This document shows positions 50,796 through 60,358 of a stretch of DNA of 64,000 nucleotides, piece by piece (position 1 is the stretch's first letter; each line of letters opens with the position of its first letter). The notes under the pieces are model-generated. The model was not told the DNA's origin. It did not search any database and worked only from the letters and a program-made list of their open reading frames with translations. A program made the position numbers and the translations under genes. This stretch comes from Bacillota bacterium (GTDB lineage Bacteria > Bacillota > UBA4882 > UBA8346), in the NCBI GenBank assembly GCA_023429995.1, contig JAEZCE010000002.1, positions 1 to 64,000 on the forward strand, written 5' to 3'.

Positions 50796-53700
50796 TTAGC
50801 ATACCTCATCGGTTGCCGCCACCAAGTCTTCATCCGGGACGAAAACGTCATCGTCGTGTATCAGCGAACGGACTCGCCCATTCCAATGATAGCGCACCAC
50901 TGTAACATAGGGAGCATTTTTGGGACGAATCAATTCGCAGATAGCCAGGGCCGGAACCACATCGTAATCACCCCAGAGGGCCTGGGAATTCATAATATAA
51001 TTAAAACCGAGCTGTTCCACCAGGGCAAAAGTATCCCGGATATTATTCTCATCCACACCGGCGAAAGCCTCGTCAAGGGTGATAATATAAGGAGCATCCT
51101 CCCGCGCTTCCTGATAGCGGGAATTTACCGCCGAAAACAAGGGAATATACATAGCCATGGCTTTCTCGCCACCGCTGAATTTAAAAAACATTTTGTCGGT
51201 CAATTCCCGCCAACTCATACCGGATTGTTCAAAATAAAGTTTAAACTGGAACCACAACCGATAGTCCAGCACTTCCCGAACCGCCCGCTGAAAGGTGACA
51301 GCCTCGGTGCTGCCGGATACCCCTGCTTCGCTGGCTCGTTTGGCCCGCTCAATCCGCAACTGAAAATGGCGGACCATCTTTTGAAGATCTTCTTCCTTTA
51401 ATAAAGCCGGATCGGCGCGCAGGAGCCCCACCAAATCCTGGGTGTCCAACTCTGTTTCCTGCTCCGCCAGATTCGCTTTCCATTCCAATTTAAATTTCAA
51501 GCCGCTGGAACTATCCCTCTGGCCCATCAACCGGTTCATATCCTCAACCCATTGTTGAGCCGCCTGGATGCGCCGGCTGATGAGCCGTCCGATACTGTTC
51601 ATAATCACTTCCTCATAGAGCTCTTTATCTTGGTCGGATAATATTGCTTTTTGGTCGCTAATTTGCACTTCCAACCGCTTAGCCGTCTGATAAGGATTTT
51701 GACGCCGTCCTTCATGATCAAGGGTGATGATTTGGCGTCCCGATTTTTCCAGCAGCTTTTCCAATTCAGCCGCTAAGCCTTCATCCTCAGTGAAGGTAGG
51801 CGAAATTTGAGGTAACTGATTCCACTGGACTGTCCATGGTTCCAATTGCATCCTGTATTCCATCAGCACATTATTTTCCAAGTGAAAACTATTTACCAGC
51901 TTATCGGTGACGGAAAGCCGATCCAGCTTCTCCTGATGCAATAATTTTTCATACTGCCTTAAAATGACGGATATCTCCGGGAACGGCAGATCGCCGGGAT
52001 AGACCAGACCCAGCCGTAATTCTTCGTTCAGGCTTTGCTCCCAACATTCTGTGAGCCGCTCATAAAATGTAGCTTTCCATTGGAACTGTTCCAGCTTTGC
52101 AGCGTCGATTTCCAGCTCTTTTTCCAAAGTTACCGTTTTAGCGGTAGCAGCTTTGCTTTCCGCCGGAATCTCAGCCAGCCGCTGTGAAACTTGCCGGATC
52201 CGCTCCCGTAATTCCAGCGCCCCCATTTCCTGCAAACGGCTTTCAATTTGGGCGATTTCCAGGTTTAAGCCGTGAATCCGGCCTTCCAAAACCAGTAATT
52301 CCCCTTTTAAGCCATCCACATCTCCGGCGATTTCGGTCAATTGTTCCCGGCAGCGCCGGGCATTGTCCTGATTGTGGCCAAAAGTCTGCCGGCGGAGTTC
52401 CAATTCATGAATATTCCGCTGATACTCCGTCAAGGTCTCTAAAGCGCTACGATAGGCTCCTTCGGTAGCCGGCAACTTCAATCCAGAAGAACTTGCCGCC
52501 AATTGTTCCCGCAAGGCTTGCAACTGCCCGGTAATTTCCCGCAGCCGGACATCAAACTGTTCCACCCGCTGTTCTTGACGGCCTATATCGGCCAAGACCG
52601 CCTGTTTGCTATGATAAAGTTCCCGTATAGCGCTCTCATCCATAAAATCAGCCCTAGCCTGGCCTAATTGGGTCAATTGTTGCCGCAGATCATTGCAAAG
52701 CGCATAGAGATCCTCCTGCTCCTGCCCTAACTCGGCCAATTGTCGCTCCAGATGGGCTATCTGCTGTCTCCGGTATTCTTCGCGAGCCTGTTTGCCAATA
52801 TATACCACTGCATCGCGACGCGAAGCCCGGCCGCTTACCAATCCCATCCGATAAACGCCGGCCTCCGGAAATATCTTGGTGATATTTGTTTCTCCGGATT
52901 CAGCTTCAGGCCAAGTCGCCTGCTCATCAACAACCATACTGCGCAGTACCATTTCGATATCTGCCGCAGTCACACCCCGGCCATCCGGAGTCGGCTTCAA
53001 ATAATCGGCCAGAGTGGCCGTCATAATTTGGGGCTGCGGATGAATCACCGCGCCGTAACTGTCCGCCGCCGGAATCTCTTTCTGCCGGTTTTCCGGCACA
53101 ATCAAAGCATCTAATAGCCCTAATTCCGTTAAGGTAGCCTCAATCCGTTCCCGCAGCTCCTGGGAAACTTGGGGTAAAAATTCAACTGCCGCATAAAAGG
53201 GCATAAAAGGAATTTCCATTTCCGTCAGCCGTTCCCGTGTTCCCTGGTTATCGGGCAGACGCTTCGGCTCCGGATCCAATTGATTACGCCACTCATCAAG
53301 TTCCTTCGTTAATTCTTTTTCACGCCCTTCCAATTGAGTGATTTTGGCGCTGGCCAATCCCAATTCGCGGTTAATCCCAGTCAATCGCCGGCCATAAGCC
53401 CCTTCCACCGGGTCCTTGACCTCATTCCAGGAATGTCCTTCATAGATTCCCTGTAAACCTTGAGCGACCTGGCGCAGCTCATCCTGTTCCATAGGTAAAA
53501 TATCCTGATACTGCTGCCGCCATTGATAAAAATCGGCTAAAAGCTGATCCCGGCATTCCACCATTTTTTGCTCCAACCGGCGGTGTTCGGCCCGGTACTC
53601 ATCTAACAGGCGGCGTTCTTCCGCCAATTCTTGTTCCATCCGGTCCCGCAATTTTCTGGTTTCCACCTGGCGATGCAATAATTCCATCATCCTAATCAAC

Positions 53701-55037
53701 TTTTCCGAGTGCTGCCGGGCATTATGCCGCCATACCGCGAAAGAAAAGGCCGGGTTCTGGTCAGTAAAAGCGCGGGCCAACACCTGATGTTCTTCAAAAC
53801 TCGATTCCAAAGCCGCCTGACTCATATCTTGCAACAGTTCATCCATACGCTTTTGTTCCGCTAAAGCCTGCTCTTGGTATTGAGCCGCCATTTGCCGTTC
53901 CTCTCGTTCCCGACGCTGTTTGGCTTCCAGTTGATTGCTTTTATCCTGATGAACGGCAGTTATCTCCGATAATTGCCGCTGCTGTTCCTGCTTTTGCCGT
54001 TCCGCCCTGAAGACATCATGCTCTTCCAGCTCAGATTGTTCCCGCTCCAGCACTGCCGATTCCTGTTCCAAATCCATTTGGTGCCGTTGTTCAGCCGCCA
54101 ACTCCAAGCGCTGGTTTTCCATTTTTCGAACTAACTCTTGAGATTCGCGGGCAAGCCGCATCCGGCGCTGGCCGGCTTTTTGGGTCAACTCCGCCTTTTC
54201 AGCCAGGACATAAGCATTATAAAGATCATAATGACGACAAAGCCGGGCCAAAGCCTGACCGTCCCGTTCCAATTGTTCGATCTGAAGCTTGGTCCGTTCC
54301 ATGCTTTCGATAGTGTCCGATAAAGGGCGCAATTCTTCATCGGAGAGCGAAGGCAAGGACTCATTTAAAATTTCATAGATCACGCTGGGTTTAAAATCTT
54401 TGGACAGTTTCGGGCTGCGCAACTGAATCAGTAATTTCATTAATTCCTGATATTGCTCGAGAGTGGGGAAACCAAAAATATGACGATTCACCAGATCCAT
54501 ATATTCTTTCTGGGAACGCACCACTTGTCCGCCGCCCCCCAGGAGATGTTCCAATTCGCCCCGGGTCAGCGGGATATGCTGCTTAGTACCATCCTCCGGA
54601 TTGATTTCCGGCTTATACAGAGCCAAATCAAAACGGATGCGCCGGTTATCGGTAATCACAAAGCCCCAAAAATCCAGGCCACCGTTCCTCCTGGCTTGCA
54701 GGCCAATACCGGTTGTCAAGTATTGTTCGACGGCCTGCCGTTTATACTCCAAATATAAATACCCGGTGCGCTCATCCCGGTTGACAATTTCTTTCTCCCC
54801 TAATAAATAATCCTCCATCCGCCGGGACCGTGAACCGAAACTATCCAAACGGTCGGGACTTTTTACTCCGTCAAGCAATACCGTGATCAAGCTCTGCATG
54901 GTCACGGATTTTCCCGATCCATTGCTTCCCCTGAGCAACAAACGGCCATCCGCAAATTGAAATTCCTCATCGTCATAATACCAAAAATTCAAAACTCCGG
55001 CTCGGTTTAAGCACCATTTATTGAAAGGTTTTTCCAT
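50796..55037 (-). CDS. jetC: Wadjet system protein JetC (SMC/MukB-like ATPase)
   Basis: The 1,413-residue motor of Wadjet, which loops DNA and so detects small circles. Walker A GSNGSGKS lies at about 36-43. Long coiled coils follow, rich in Gln/Glu/Arg (about 240-560 and 780-1000), with a hinge-like region in between (about 580-760). The signature FKFSGGEKAMAMY and Walker B YIITLDEAFAGVDENN lie near 1290 and 1335. The length is normal for the TIGR02680 family. It starts directly after the jetB stop. A shadow ORF of 258 codons on the opposite strand (50625-51401) is not a gene. Confidence 0.92.
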   Translation of the reverse strand: MEKPFNKWCLNRAGVLNFWYYDDEEFQFADGRLLLRGSNGSGKSVTMQSLITVLLDGVKSPDRLDSFGSRSRRMEDYLLGEKEIVNRDERTGYLYLEYKRQAVEQYLTTGIGLQARRNGGLDFWGFVITDNRRIRFDLALYKPEINPEDGTKQHIPLTRGELEHLLGGGGQVVRSQKEYMDLVNRHIFGFPTLEQYQELMKLLIQLRSPKLSKDFKPSVIYEILNESLPSLSDEELRPLSDTIESMERTKLQIEQLERDGQALARLCRHYDLYNAYVLAEKAELTQKAGQRRMRLARESQELVRKMENQRLELAAEQRHQMDLEQESAVLEREQSELEEHDVFRAERQKQEQQRQLSEITAVHQDKSNQLEAKQRREREERQMAAQYQEQALAEQKRMDELLQDMSQAALESSFEEHQVLARAFTDQNPAFSFAVWRHNARQHSEKLIRMMELLHRQVETRKLRDRMEQELAEERRLLDEYRAEHRRLEQKMVECRDQLLADFYQWRQQYQDILPMEQDELRQVAQGLQGIYEGHSWNEVKDPVEGAYGRRLTGINRELGLASAKITQLEGREKELTKELDEWRNQLDPEPKRLPDNQGTRERLTEMEIPFMPFYAAVEFLPQVSQELRERIEATLTELGLLDALIVPENRQKEIPAADSYGAVIHPQPQIMTATLADYLKPTPDGRGVTAADIEMVLRSMVVDEQATWPEAESGETNITKIFPEAGVYRMGLVSGRASRRDAVVYIGKQAREEYRRQQIAHLERQLAELGQEQEDLYALCNDLRQQLTQLGQARADFMDESAIRELYHSKQAVLADIGRQEQRVEQFDVRLREITGQLQALREQLAASSSGLKLPATEGAYRSALETLTEYQRNIHELELRRQTFGHNQDNARRCREQLTEIAGDVDGLKGELLVLEGRIHGLNLEIAQIESRLQEMGALELRERIRQVSQRLAEIPAESKAATAKTVTLEKELEIDAAKLEQFQWKATFYERLTECWEQSLNEELRLGLVYPGDLPFPEISVILRQYEKLLHQEKLDRLSVTDKLVNSFHLENNVLMEYRMQLEPWTVQWNQLPQISPTFTEDEGLAAELEKLLEKSGRQIITLDHEGRRQNPYQTAKRLEVQISDQKAILSDQDKELYEEVIMNSIGRLISRRIQAAQQWVEDMNRLMGQRDSSSGLKFKLEWKANLAEQETELDTQDLVGLLRADPALLKEEDLQKMVRHFQLRIERAKRASEAGVSGSTEAVTFQRAVREVLDYRLWFQFKLYFEQSGMSWRELTDKMFFKFSGGEKAMAMYIPLFSAVNSRYQEAREDAPYIITLDEAFAGVDENNIRDTFALVEQLGFNYIMNSQALWGDYDVVPALAICELIRPKNAPYVTVVRYHWNGRVRSLIHDDDVFVPDEDLVAATDEVC

Positions 55038-56243
55038 TCACTCCGATTCCTTTCCTGTGTCTTGCGGCTGATAATTTTCCGGATAACAGCCGATTAATCT
55101 CCAAAAAGGGGGCCTGAATTCAACCAGGCCGGTTTCCGGATCATGATAAGCCATTTTCCAGGCAATCAATTCCCGGAGCAAGGCTGCAGTCAGCCTCCCG
55201 AGTCCCAATTCCCGGTATTCTTTGGTCCAGCCGGAACCATAGAGCTGCCGGCAACGTTCGAGCATTTTTTCCATTTGTACCGGTGTCAGGGTATCCCGCC
55301 ATTCCGGATTAACCTGCCTTTGATCTCGGCAAAAACGTCCAAAATGCAAAACAACCGCATGGATCCCACTTTGCTGGATTGGGAACAGCTGTTGACACCA
55401 GCTGCTCCGTTCGGAACTAGTCAGCATAGCGCAGTCCTTATAGAGCTCAAACTGCAGTCCGGTATGACTCTCCAATCCTTCAGCCAGCCGCTTATTCATG
55501 TTCCGCAGATACAAAAAATCTTCCGCACGGGCGTCCACTGCATTATAGGCCGGAGTCAACAACAACTGCCGGTATACCCGGACCCGGCGTCCAGTCCCGG
55601 TGACCGCTTCTTCATCAAAATCCTCGGCCGCCTGTAATTCTTGCATACTCGCATATTGATGCAAGTCCTTGGGATAGGAACGCAAAAAATAGCGGGCCAT
55701 TAAAGTAACTTCATAAAGGGCTTCACTGTCGCGACGCATGGCAAACTGTTCGCCGTCGCCGTCCACCAGCCTAACCATTCCGAGCTGAACCGTAAATTTC
55801 AACGCCCGCACCAAAGAACGGCGGTGCTCATAATTTTCCCAATTCAGGCTTTCATTGATGTCGGTCTCATGGGGATATAACGCCAACAGGCTCTCACAAA
55901 GATCACTTAAAAGAAATTGTTCATCGACGCCTTTTTCCTCCATAAACGCCATCATCGCGCAAAGCAGGGCATAATCCCGGGGATGTTGGAAATCGGCGAT
56001 ACCCATCCATTCCTCGGGAACGGCCGGGATCTTTTCCAGTTTATAGAATTGCGGATGCTGGATCAACCGCCAGCCGCATTTTTCAAAAAAATAACTGCGG
56101 ATTAACGGCTCATATTGGCGAACCATTTGATATTGCTCGGGCTCTTTTTCCCGTAAAATCCAATAGTTTTCCAGCAGTAGCGTCAACGCCTCCCGGGCCG
56201 TCTCGTCAAATGTAAGATTTTTTTCTTCAGCCACCGGTTTCAA
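55038..56243 (-). CDS. jetB: Wadjet system protein JetB (MukE-like)
   Basis: JetB is the winged-helix accessory subunit (TIGR02678, DUF2398). The 401 residues begin with a helix-rich segment (ARE ALTLLLENYWILREKEPEQY) typical of the family, followed by FFEKCGWRL and PRDYALLCAMMAFMEEKG. The start is TTG at 56243, overlapping the jetA 3' end by 17 bp; AGCAGG or GGAAGAG lies upstream. Adjacent to jetC with no gap. It binds the kleisin JetA. Confidence 0.85.
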   Translation of the reverse strand: MKPVAEEKNLTFDETAREALTLLLENYWILREKEPEQYQMVRQYEPLIRSYFFEKCGWRLIQHPQFYKLEKIPAVPEEWMGIADFQHPRDYALLCAMMAFMEEKGVDEQFLLSDLCESLLALYPHETDINESLNWENYEHRRSLVRALKFTVQLGMVRLVDGDGEQFAMRRDSEALYEVTLMARYFLRSYPKDLHQYASMQELQAAEDFDEEAVTGTGRRVRVYRQLLLTPAYNAVDARAEDFLYLRNMNKRLAEGLESHTGLQFELYKDCAMLTSSERSSWCQQLFPIQQSGIHAVVLHFGRFCRDQRQVNPEWRDTLTPVQMEKMLERCRQLYGSGWTKEYRELGLGRLTAALLRELIAWKMAYHDPETGLVEFRPPFWRLIGCYPENYQPQDTGKESE

Positions 56244-57738
56244 CCTGCTCTCTTCCTTGGAACTCCGGCTTCAATTCCAAAATATAATTGGCCATTTCCA
56301 GGTCGCCGTCGGTTGAATGCAAAAGGATTCTGCGGCCGTCGGGATCCATTTGCAAACTAATTTTACGGCCGGTTTCGGTTTGGATGGTCCTTTCCCGGCT
56401 TTGCAAACAGCGGGCTATCCAGCTCAGTAAAGTTTTACGGACATAGGGATCAATCTCGCCCAGATCGGCCAAAACAATTTTTTCATCCACAATGAGCCGC
56501 TCAATCAAGGACTCATTCCGGCGTTGCTGCGCCAGATATTCCCGGAGAGCTTGCTGTTTTTCGCGGCTGCGGTTAATCACCGCGCCAGGCCGGCTTTTTT
56601 CCCGGTACCCGCTGACCCTTGGTGTTAATGTCACCACTGTCGGCGGTTCTTCCTGAAGTCGATGTTCCAAATCATCGCCGAATCTTGGCGCCCCATATAA
56701 ATGACGCGTCTGACCCAGTCCAAATAAAAGGGATGCCAGTTTATGGGCCTCTCCCAAATCCTCCAAATTCCCGAACCATCCGGCCAAATGCAAATAATCA
56801 TGACGGCGGCTCCGAAAGGCCTGGCTACGCTCGCCTAATCTTTGGGCAAAACGGGCGATACGGCGGATAGTCTCGGTGGTCTCATTTTGCAACGACAATA
56901 ATTCACTGGGATGATTGGGTCTGCCTAAAAACCATTCCGCCAAACTCTGATACTTGTCCAGGAAATTACTTTTCAACTCTTCCCGGCTGGGATGGGCATC
57001 AAGCCGCGGAATGGTCAGCTGGTAATCGGCCAGCAGTTCGGTGATTTCTTGCGTCAACTCCGGTGGCGCTTTTTTAAGAGCCGCTTCGATTTTAAAAGAA
57101 CTCCGCTGCATACTGAGAATGAAATTTTGCAGATATTGGGTAAAAGCGTTTTTATACACGACAAAGGCGGTAGTCATCATCTGTTCTTCCACCTTATCGC
57201 TTTTCAAATGGGCCAAATAATCGGAGGCGTTTTGAACCAGCTTACGAAAATACCCGTAAAGATCCTCCCAACTTTGATTCAGTTCGGCCCCTTCCATGCT
57301 GCTTCCCTGTTCCAAAACCCGGGTTAAAGCCCTCAGCAGCCGCTCAAACAAGGTCGCTTCCAAAGAACCACCGAAACTATCGCCTAATTGACGAATCCGG
57401 GTAATCATCCGCTCAATTTCTATCGTGTATGGGGTGCATTGATAACGGAATTTCTTCCGTTTAAAATCATCGATGGTCTGCACCCGCCCGGTTTCCTGAC
57501 GTGGTATCAGATTCTTCCATTCGACCAGTTGCTTCAAATCCTGTTGCAATTGTTCTTCATTATAATCGATAAAGTATGGGCTGTTCCGCAGATACTGATA
57601 AATTTCCTCCGGATAAACATAATGATGCAACCGCTCATGCTGTAGAAAGCAATATTGTAAAATAGCCCGGTAACGCCAGGTGTTTTCCCGGTTTAAATAG
57701 CTCACTTCCACCAAAGGCCTTAAATCTTGCTCATCCAT
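56227..57738 (-). CDS. jetA: Wadjet system protein JetA (kleisin-like)
   Basis: First gene of the operon; kleisin-like subunit (TIGR02677, DUF2397) that bridges the JetC heads. The 503-residue product begins at one of three consecutive ATG codons; I choose the third (57738) because AAGG then sits nine bases away. The start MDEQDLRPLVEVSYLN is like other family members. The N-terminus is helical and winged-helix-like (about 15-100), and the C-terminus carries the strand-rich end ILLHSTDGDLEMANY. The 57739-58074 leader is AT-rich, with a marR-type dyad at its far end; no promoter for jetA stands out. Confidence 0.86.
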   Translation of the reverse strand: MDEQDLRPLVEVSYLNRENTWRYRAILQYCFLQHERLHHYVYPEEIYQYLRNSPYFIDYNEEQLQQDLKQLVEWKNLIPRQETGRVQTIDDFKRKKFRYQCTPYTIEIERMITRIRQLGDSFGGSLEATLFERLLRALTRVLEQGSSMEGAELNQSWEDLYGYFRKLVQNASDYLAHLKSDKVEEQMMTTAFVVYKNAFTQYLQNFILSMQRSSFKIEAALKKAPPELTQEITELLADYQLTIPRLDAHPSREELKSNFLDKYQSLAEWFLGRPNHPSELLSLQNETTETIRRIARFAQRLGERSQAFRSRRHDYLHLAGWFGNLEDLGEAHKLASLLFGLGQTRHLYGAPRFGDDLEHRLQEEPPTVVTLTPRVSGYREKSRPGAVINRSREKQQALREYLAQQRRNESLIERLIVDEKIVLADLGEIDPYVRKTLLSWIARCLQSRERTIQTETGRKISLQMDPDGRRILLHSTDGDLEMANYILELKPEFQGREQVETGG

Positions 57739-58023
57739 CATCATTTTCCTTTTAGAATTATTGAATACTAGTAAAACGTTCTCTAATAAAATCAATTCCA
57801 TGTTACTATTCCACAAAAAATCCGGGAAACCCTACTTAATTGCGGGGCACTTTTAAATTGGAAATGAATATTTCCCGAACTAACATTCTTAAGTGGACTA
57901 CGATTAAAAAGAGCTTTTCTCTTTTGAGTCAGATCCTTCTATATAGATACTAAGATTAGTCAATATCTTCTGACTTAAAACTGGTTTTCTGGTTTTAAAG
58001 TAATAATTTTCTTGCAATTAGTG

Positions 58024-58043
58024 TTTAGATACTATATACTAAA
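58024..58043 (+). promoter_or_regulatory. MarR-type operator upstream of marR
   Basis: Dyad TTTAGATACTATATACTAAA with outer arms TTTAG and CTAAA. The right part (TATATACTAAA) recurs in reverse at 58534-58548 ahead of the next gene. It overlaps the likely -10 region, 31 bp before the marR ATG. Confidence 0.5.
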
Positions 58044-58074
58044 ATAAATTCCCGGAAAGGAGGTACAGCAAAAA

Positions 58075-58515
58075 ATGGCGCCGGATTCATTCGTATCACA
58101 AATACAAGCCCTTGTTAATCAACTTTTATTCCTTGAAAGAAAGCGAAACTTTACATTTGAAGGAATGAGTCTCTATCCTTCCGAAATTCATCTAATGTTG
58201 GAGACAAAAGGAGTCCAAGCGGTTAATGCAACTAAAATTGCTGATAAGCTTGGAATAACAAAAGGCGCTGTATCTCAAACTCTTTCGAGACTCGAAAAAA
58301 AGGGTATTATCGAAAAAGTAAAAGATCCCAGTTATAAAAATGAATTATCAATTTCTCTTACGCCGTTGGGAAAAAGAGCCTATGATCAGTATCAAATAAT
58401 ATGTGATACAATTTATAAACATTTTTATACCACTTTTTCTCAATACACTGATGATGAACAAGAAGTGATAAAAAGGTTTTTATCGGATATCGGGGATATC
58501 GTTAAGTCTATCTGA
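58075..58515 (+). CDS. MarR-family transcriptional regulator
   Basis: A 146-residue winged-helix regulator. The recognition helix is in ATKIADKLGITKGAVSQTLSRLEKKG (motif about 58-83), followed by the wing around PSYKNELSISLTPLG. Helices at both ends form the dimer interface. A strong AGGAGG site precedes the ATG. It probably represses itself and the two following genes, since matching operators flank it. The effector is unknown. Confidence 0.88.
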   Translation: MAPDSFVSQIQALVNQLLFLERKRNFTFEGMSLYPSEIHLMLETKGVQAVNATKIADKLGITKGAVSQTLSRLEKKGIIEKVKDPSYKNELSISLTPLGKRAYDQYQIICDTIYKHFYTTFSQYTDDEQEVIKRFLSDIGDIVKSI

Positions 58516-58533
58516 TTATTTTTTTGCTTCTGT

Positions 58534-58548
58534 GTTTAGTATATAAAC
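58534..58548 (+). promoter_or_regulatory. MarR-type operator downstream of marR
   Basis: GTTTAGTATATAAAC, a 15-bp near-perfect palindrome that shares TTTAGTATATA with the site upstream of marR. It lies in the leader of the membrane-protein gene. Confidence 0.5.
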
Positions 58549-58608
58549 CCAAAGATAATTAAATCTTTGTTTCTCACTTCACTAAAAAAAATCATAAGGA
58601 GCAAGACA

Positions 58609-59019
58609 ATGAAAAACCCAATTAAATGGCTTCGAATTTGTTACTGGATCGGTGCGATACTAGATGCCAAAGCAGCGCTTATTTTTATGTTCCCAAATTT
58701 AATCCCCCAGTTGTATCTGGCAATTGCCGGAAAATCAGCACTAAACGTTTCATCTCCCGATATTCTCTTTAGATCGCTTTCTGCCAATATGATATTCGCT
58801 TGGACCTGTTTACTTTTGTGGGCCGATCGTAAGCCACTAGAACGAAAAGGGGTATTGCTTCTTACGTTTTTCCCTACTGTGTCAGGAATCATCGCACTTC
58901 GTATACATCAAGGGTTTTATTCAGCTAAATTGTATGGAGCATTTACGATACTGTTAATAGCTTATGCGCTCCTATGCGTTTTTAGCTATTTGATTAACAC
59001 ATTATCAAAGCAACAATAG
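58609..59019 (+). CDS. Small four-helix membrane protein of unknown function
   Basis: The 136-residue product starts at ATG 58609, with AAGGAG nine bases upstream; the longer in-frame reading (from 58567) lacks a site. Four hydrophobic segments are seen at about 10-30, 58-75, 85-102 and 108-130. Between the first two is a loop with PNLIPQLYLAIAGKSAL. It has no recognisable transport or enzymatic motif. It lies between marR and an SRPBCC gene in one orientation, with short gaps, so all three are probably cotranscribed. Function is not known. Confidence 0.75.
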   Translation: MKNPIKWLRICYWIGAILDAKAALIFMFPNLIPQLYLAIAGKSALNVSSPDILFRSLSANMIFAWTCLLLWADRKPLERKGVLLLTFFPTVSGIIALRIHQGFYSAKLYGAFTILLIAYALLCVFSYLINTLSKQQ

Positions 59020-59087
59020 TTCTTGTAAAACTCAAAAAGAATCTTAATAAAGCAATAAAATAAAACCTGATAAAAGGAGAAAAGAAA

Positions 59088-59567
59088 ATGAAATGTTTTG
59101 ATGCCAAAAAAGTAAAAAGAGCCCACACTATTAAGTTGGTAGCTTCCCCCGAGGTCGTTATTCCGTTATTGTGTCCCGTCCGGGAAGAGGAATGGATTCC
59201 AAATTGGCATTACGAACTGGTCTATTCAAAATCAGGGGTTAATGAGGAAGGCTGTATTTTTAGGACAGATTTTATTCATGGAATTGAAGCATTATGGATT
59301 TGTACCAAGTTTGATCAAAAAAATCTAGAGGTAGAATTCTTAGTCCATTTAAAAGATCTGACAGTTAGTAGAAAGCGTATATTCCTATTTAAAGATGATG
59401 ATGGATCTACAAGCGCCCGTTTTGAATATGAAGATACGGCAATTACAGAAAAAGGAAACGAATTGGTTGAGAATTATACGGATGAAGAACATATAAAAAA
59501 TGTATCCAGACTGGCAATGTTACTTAACCATTACTTACAAAACGGTAGCATGTTTGCTCTTTCTTAA
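59088..59567 (+). CDS. SRPBCC-fold (START/Bet v1-like) protein
   Basis: A 159-residue protein with the SRPBCC helix-grip fold: strand HTIKLVASPEVVIPLLCPVREEEW, then a run of antiparallel strands (WICTKF, VEFLVHLKD, RKRIFLF, SARFEYED) and the long C-terminal helix. The cavity would bind a hydrophobic ligand. AAAAGGAG precedes the ATG. It closes a marR-led three-gene group. The ligand or the reaction cannot be inferred. Confidence 0.7.
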   Translation: MKCFDAKKVKRAHTIKLVASPEVVIPLLCPVREEEWIPNWHYELVYSKSGVNEEGCIFRTDFIHGIEALWICTKFDQKNLEVEFLVHLKDLTVSRKRIFLFKDDDGSTSARFEYEDTAITEKGNELVENYTDEEHIKNVSRLAMLLNHYLQNGSMFALS

Positions 59568-59570
59568 GTT

Positions 59571-59615
59571 GGGGCTGTCTAAAACATACCTTAACATCAA
59601 TAAGAAATACATTAG
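59571..59615. mobile_element. Half-copy of the MITE-like element
   Basis: GGGGCTGTCTAAAA at 59571 onwards, then ATCAATAAGAAATACA, matches the left half of copy 2 (47867-47911) in order and spacing. The matching right arm is absent. It begins 4 bp after the stop codon of the SRPBCC gene. Confidence 0.55.
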
Positions 59616-59636
59616 CCAATTTTCATATTACCTTGA

Positions 59637-59663
59637 ACGAAAGCCCTATAGACGGGCTTTCGT
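59637..59663. terminator. Hairpin between convergent genes
   Basis: ACGAAAGCCC and GGGCTTTCGT form a perfect 10-bp stem with a seven-base loop. The tail on the plus strand is TAAAAATA, so it lacks a T-tract; it may still end transcription from either side. Confidence 0.5.
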
Positions 59664-59717
59664 AAAAATAGAATGAATTTCCAACTACTACGAAATAATC
59701 AGCTAAATCTCGGGTTA

Positions 59718-60122
59718 TTAATACTGATAATTATAATTCAAGTCATACCGGATATTCCAATAGTCAAAGGGTTGATAATCCACATTCATGATAGTAAACT
59801 GCCACCGGGTTCCTTTGCCCGGAAACAAACAAACGTCGATGTCCTTGAAAGTCGCCTCCGCCTGCAACCACCAGTTTGTATATTGGCCCTTAAAGTAAAC
59901 CTGAAAATACATCCAGTTGATTCCGTTTATCATAGCGGCGCCATTATTGAAGAAATAACCCTCTATGACCAGTTGGCCTGCGTAATCATAATAGACTCGT
60001 TCTGTTTGCCACACTAAACTCGGCCCACTCGGCGCCGCCATCACAGCCATTGGTAATCCAATCACCATCATGAAGGCTATCAAAGCTATCGTTACCAAAC
60101 GAGGATAGGATTTCCTCTTCAC
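59718..60122 (-). CDS. Secreted SLAP-like beta protein
   Basis: I take the GTG at 60122 as start (GAGGTGA is seven bases upstream), giving 134 residues beginning MKRKSYPRLV; the ATG at 60158 is the alternative. The signal peptide covers about 1-30 (cleavage after VMA). The mature part of about 100 residues is aromatic-rich and beta-like: VYYDYAGQLVIEGYFFNNG, then WMYFQVYFKG and WQFTIMNVDYQPFDYWNIRYDL. This resembles the SLAP-type beta sandwich found in surface proteins of Bacillota. It stands alone and its role is not known. Confidence 0.65.
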   Translation of the reverse strand: MKRKSYPRLVTIALIAFMMVIGLPMAVMAAPSGPSLVWQTERVYYDYAGQLVIEGYFFNNGAAMINGINWMYFQVYFKGQYTNWWLQAEATFKDIDVCLFPGKGTRWQFTIMNVDYQPFDYWNIRYDLNYNYQY

Positions 60123-60358
60123 AACCTCTTCACCTCGATTCCATTTTCTTTTTTTCATTCATCTTATTAGGGAATAGGATGGAGGGTGTGGGCCTTTGGC
60201 CTATCTTCATTTGTAATACCTCAACGTTTACTAAAGGGTTAGGGTTCGTTACGACTGGATAAAAAAGGAATTTATGATGGAATTGGCGAATAAATCTTCT
60301 GGGAAATATCTATCCATTCATCATTTTAATTGGATATGGGGGAGGCCGCGCGCGGATC

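Noticed and set aside
50625..51401. Long plus-strand ORF of 258 codons
   Set aside because: It is antisense to jetD and jetC, has no ribosome site, and its composition is that of a shadow frame.
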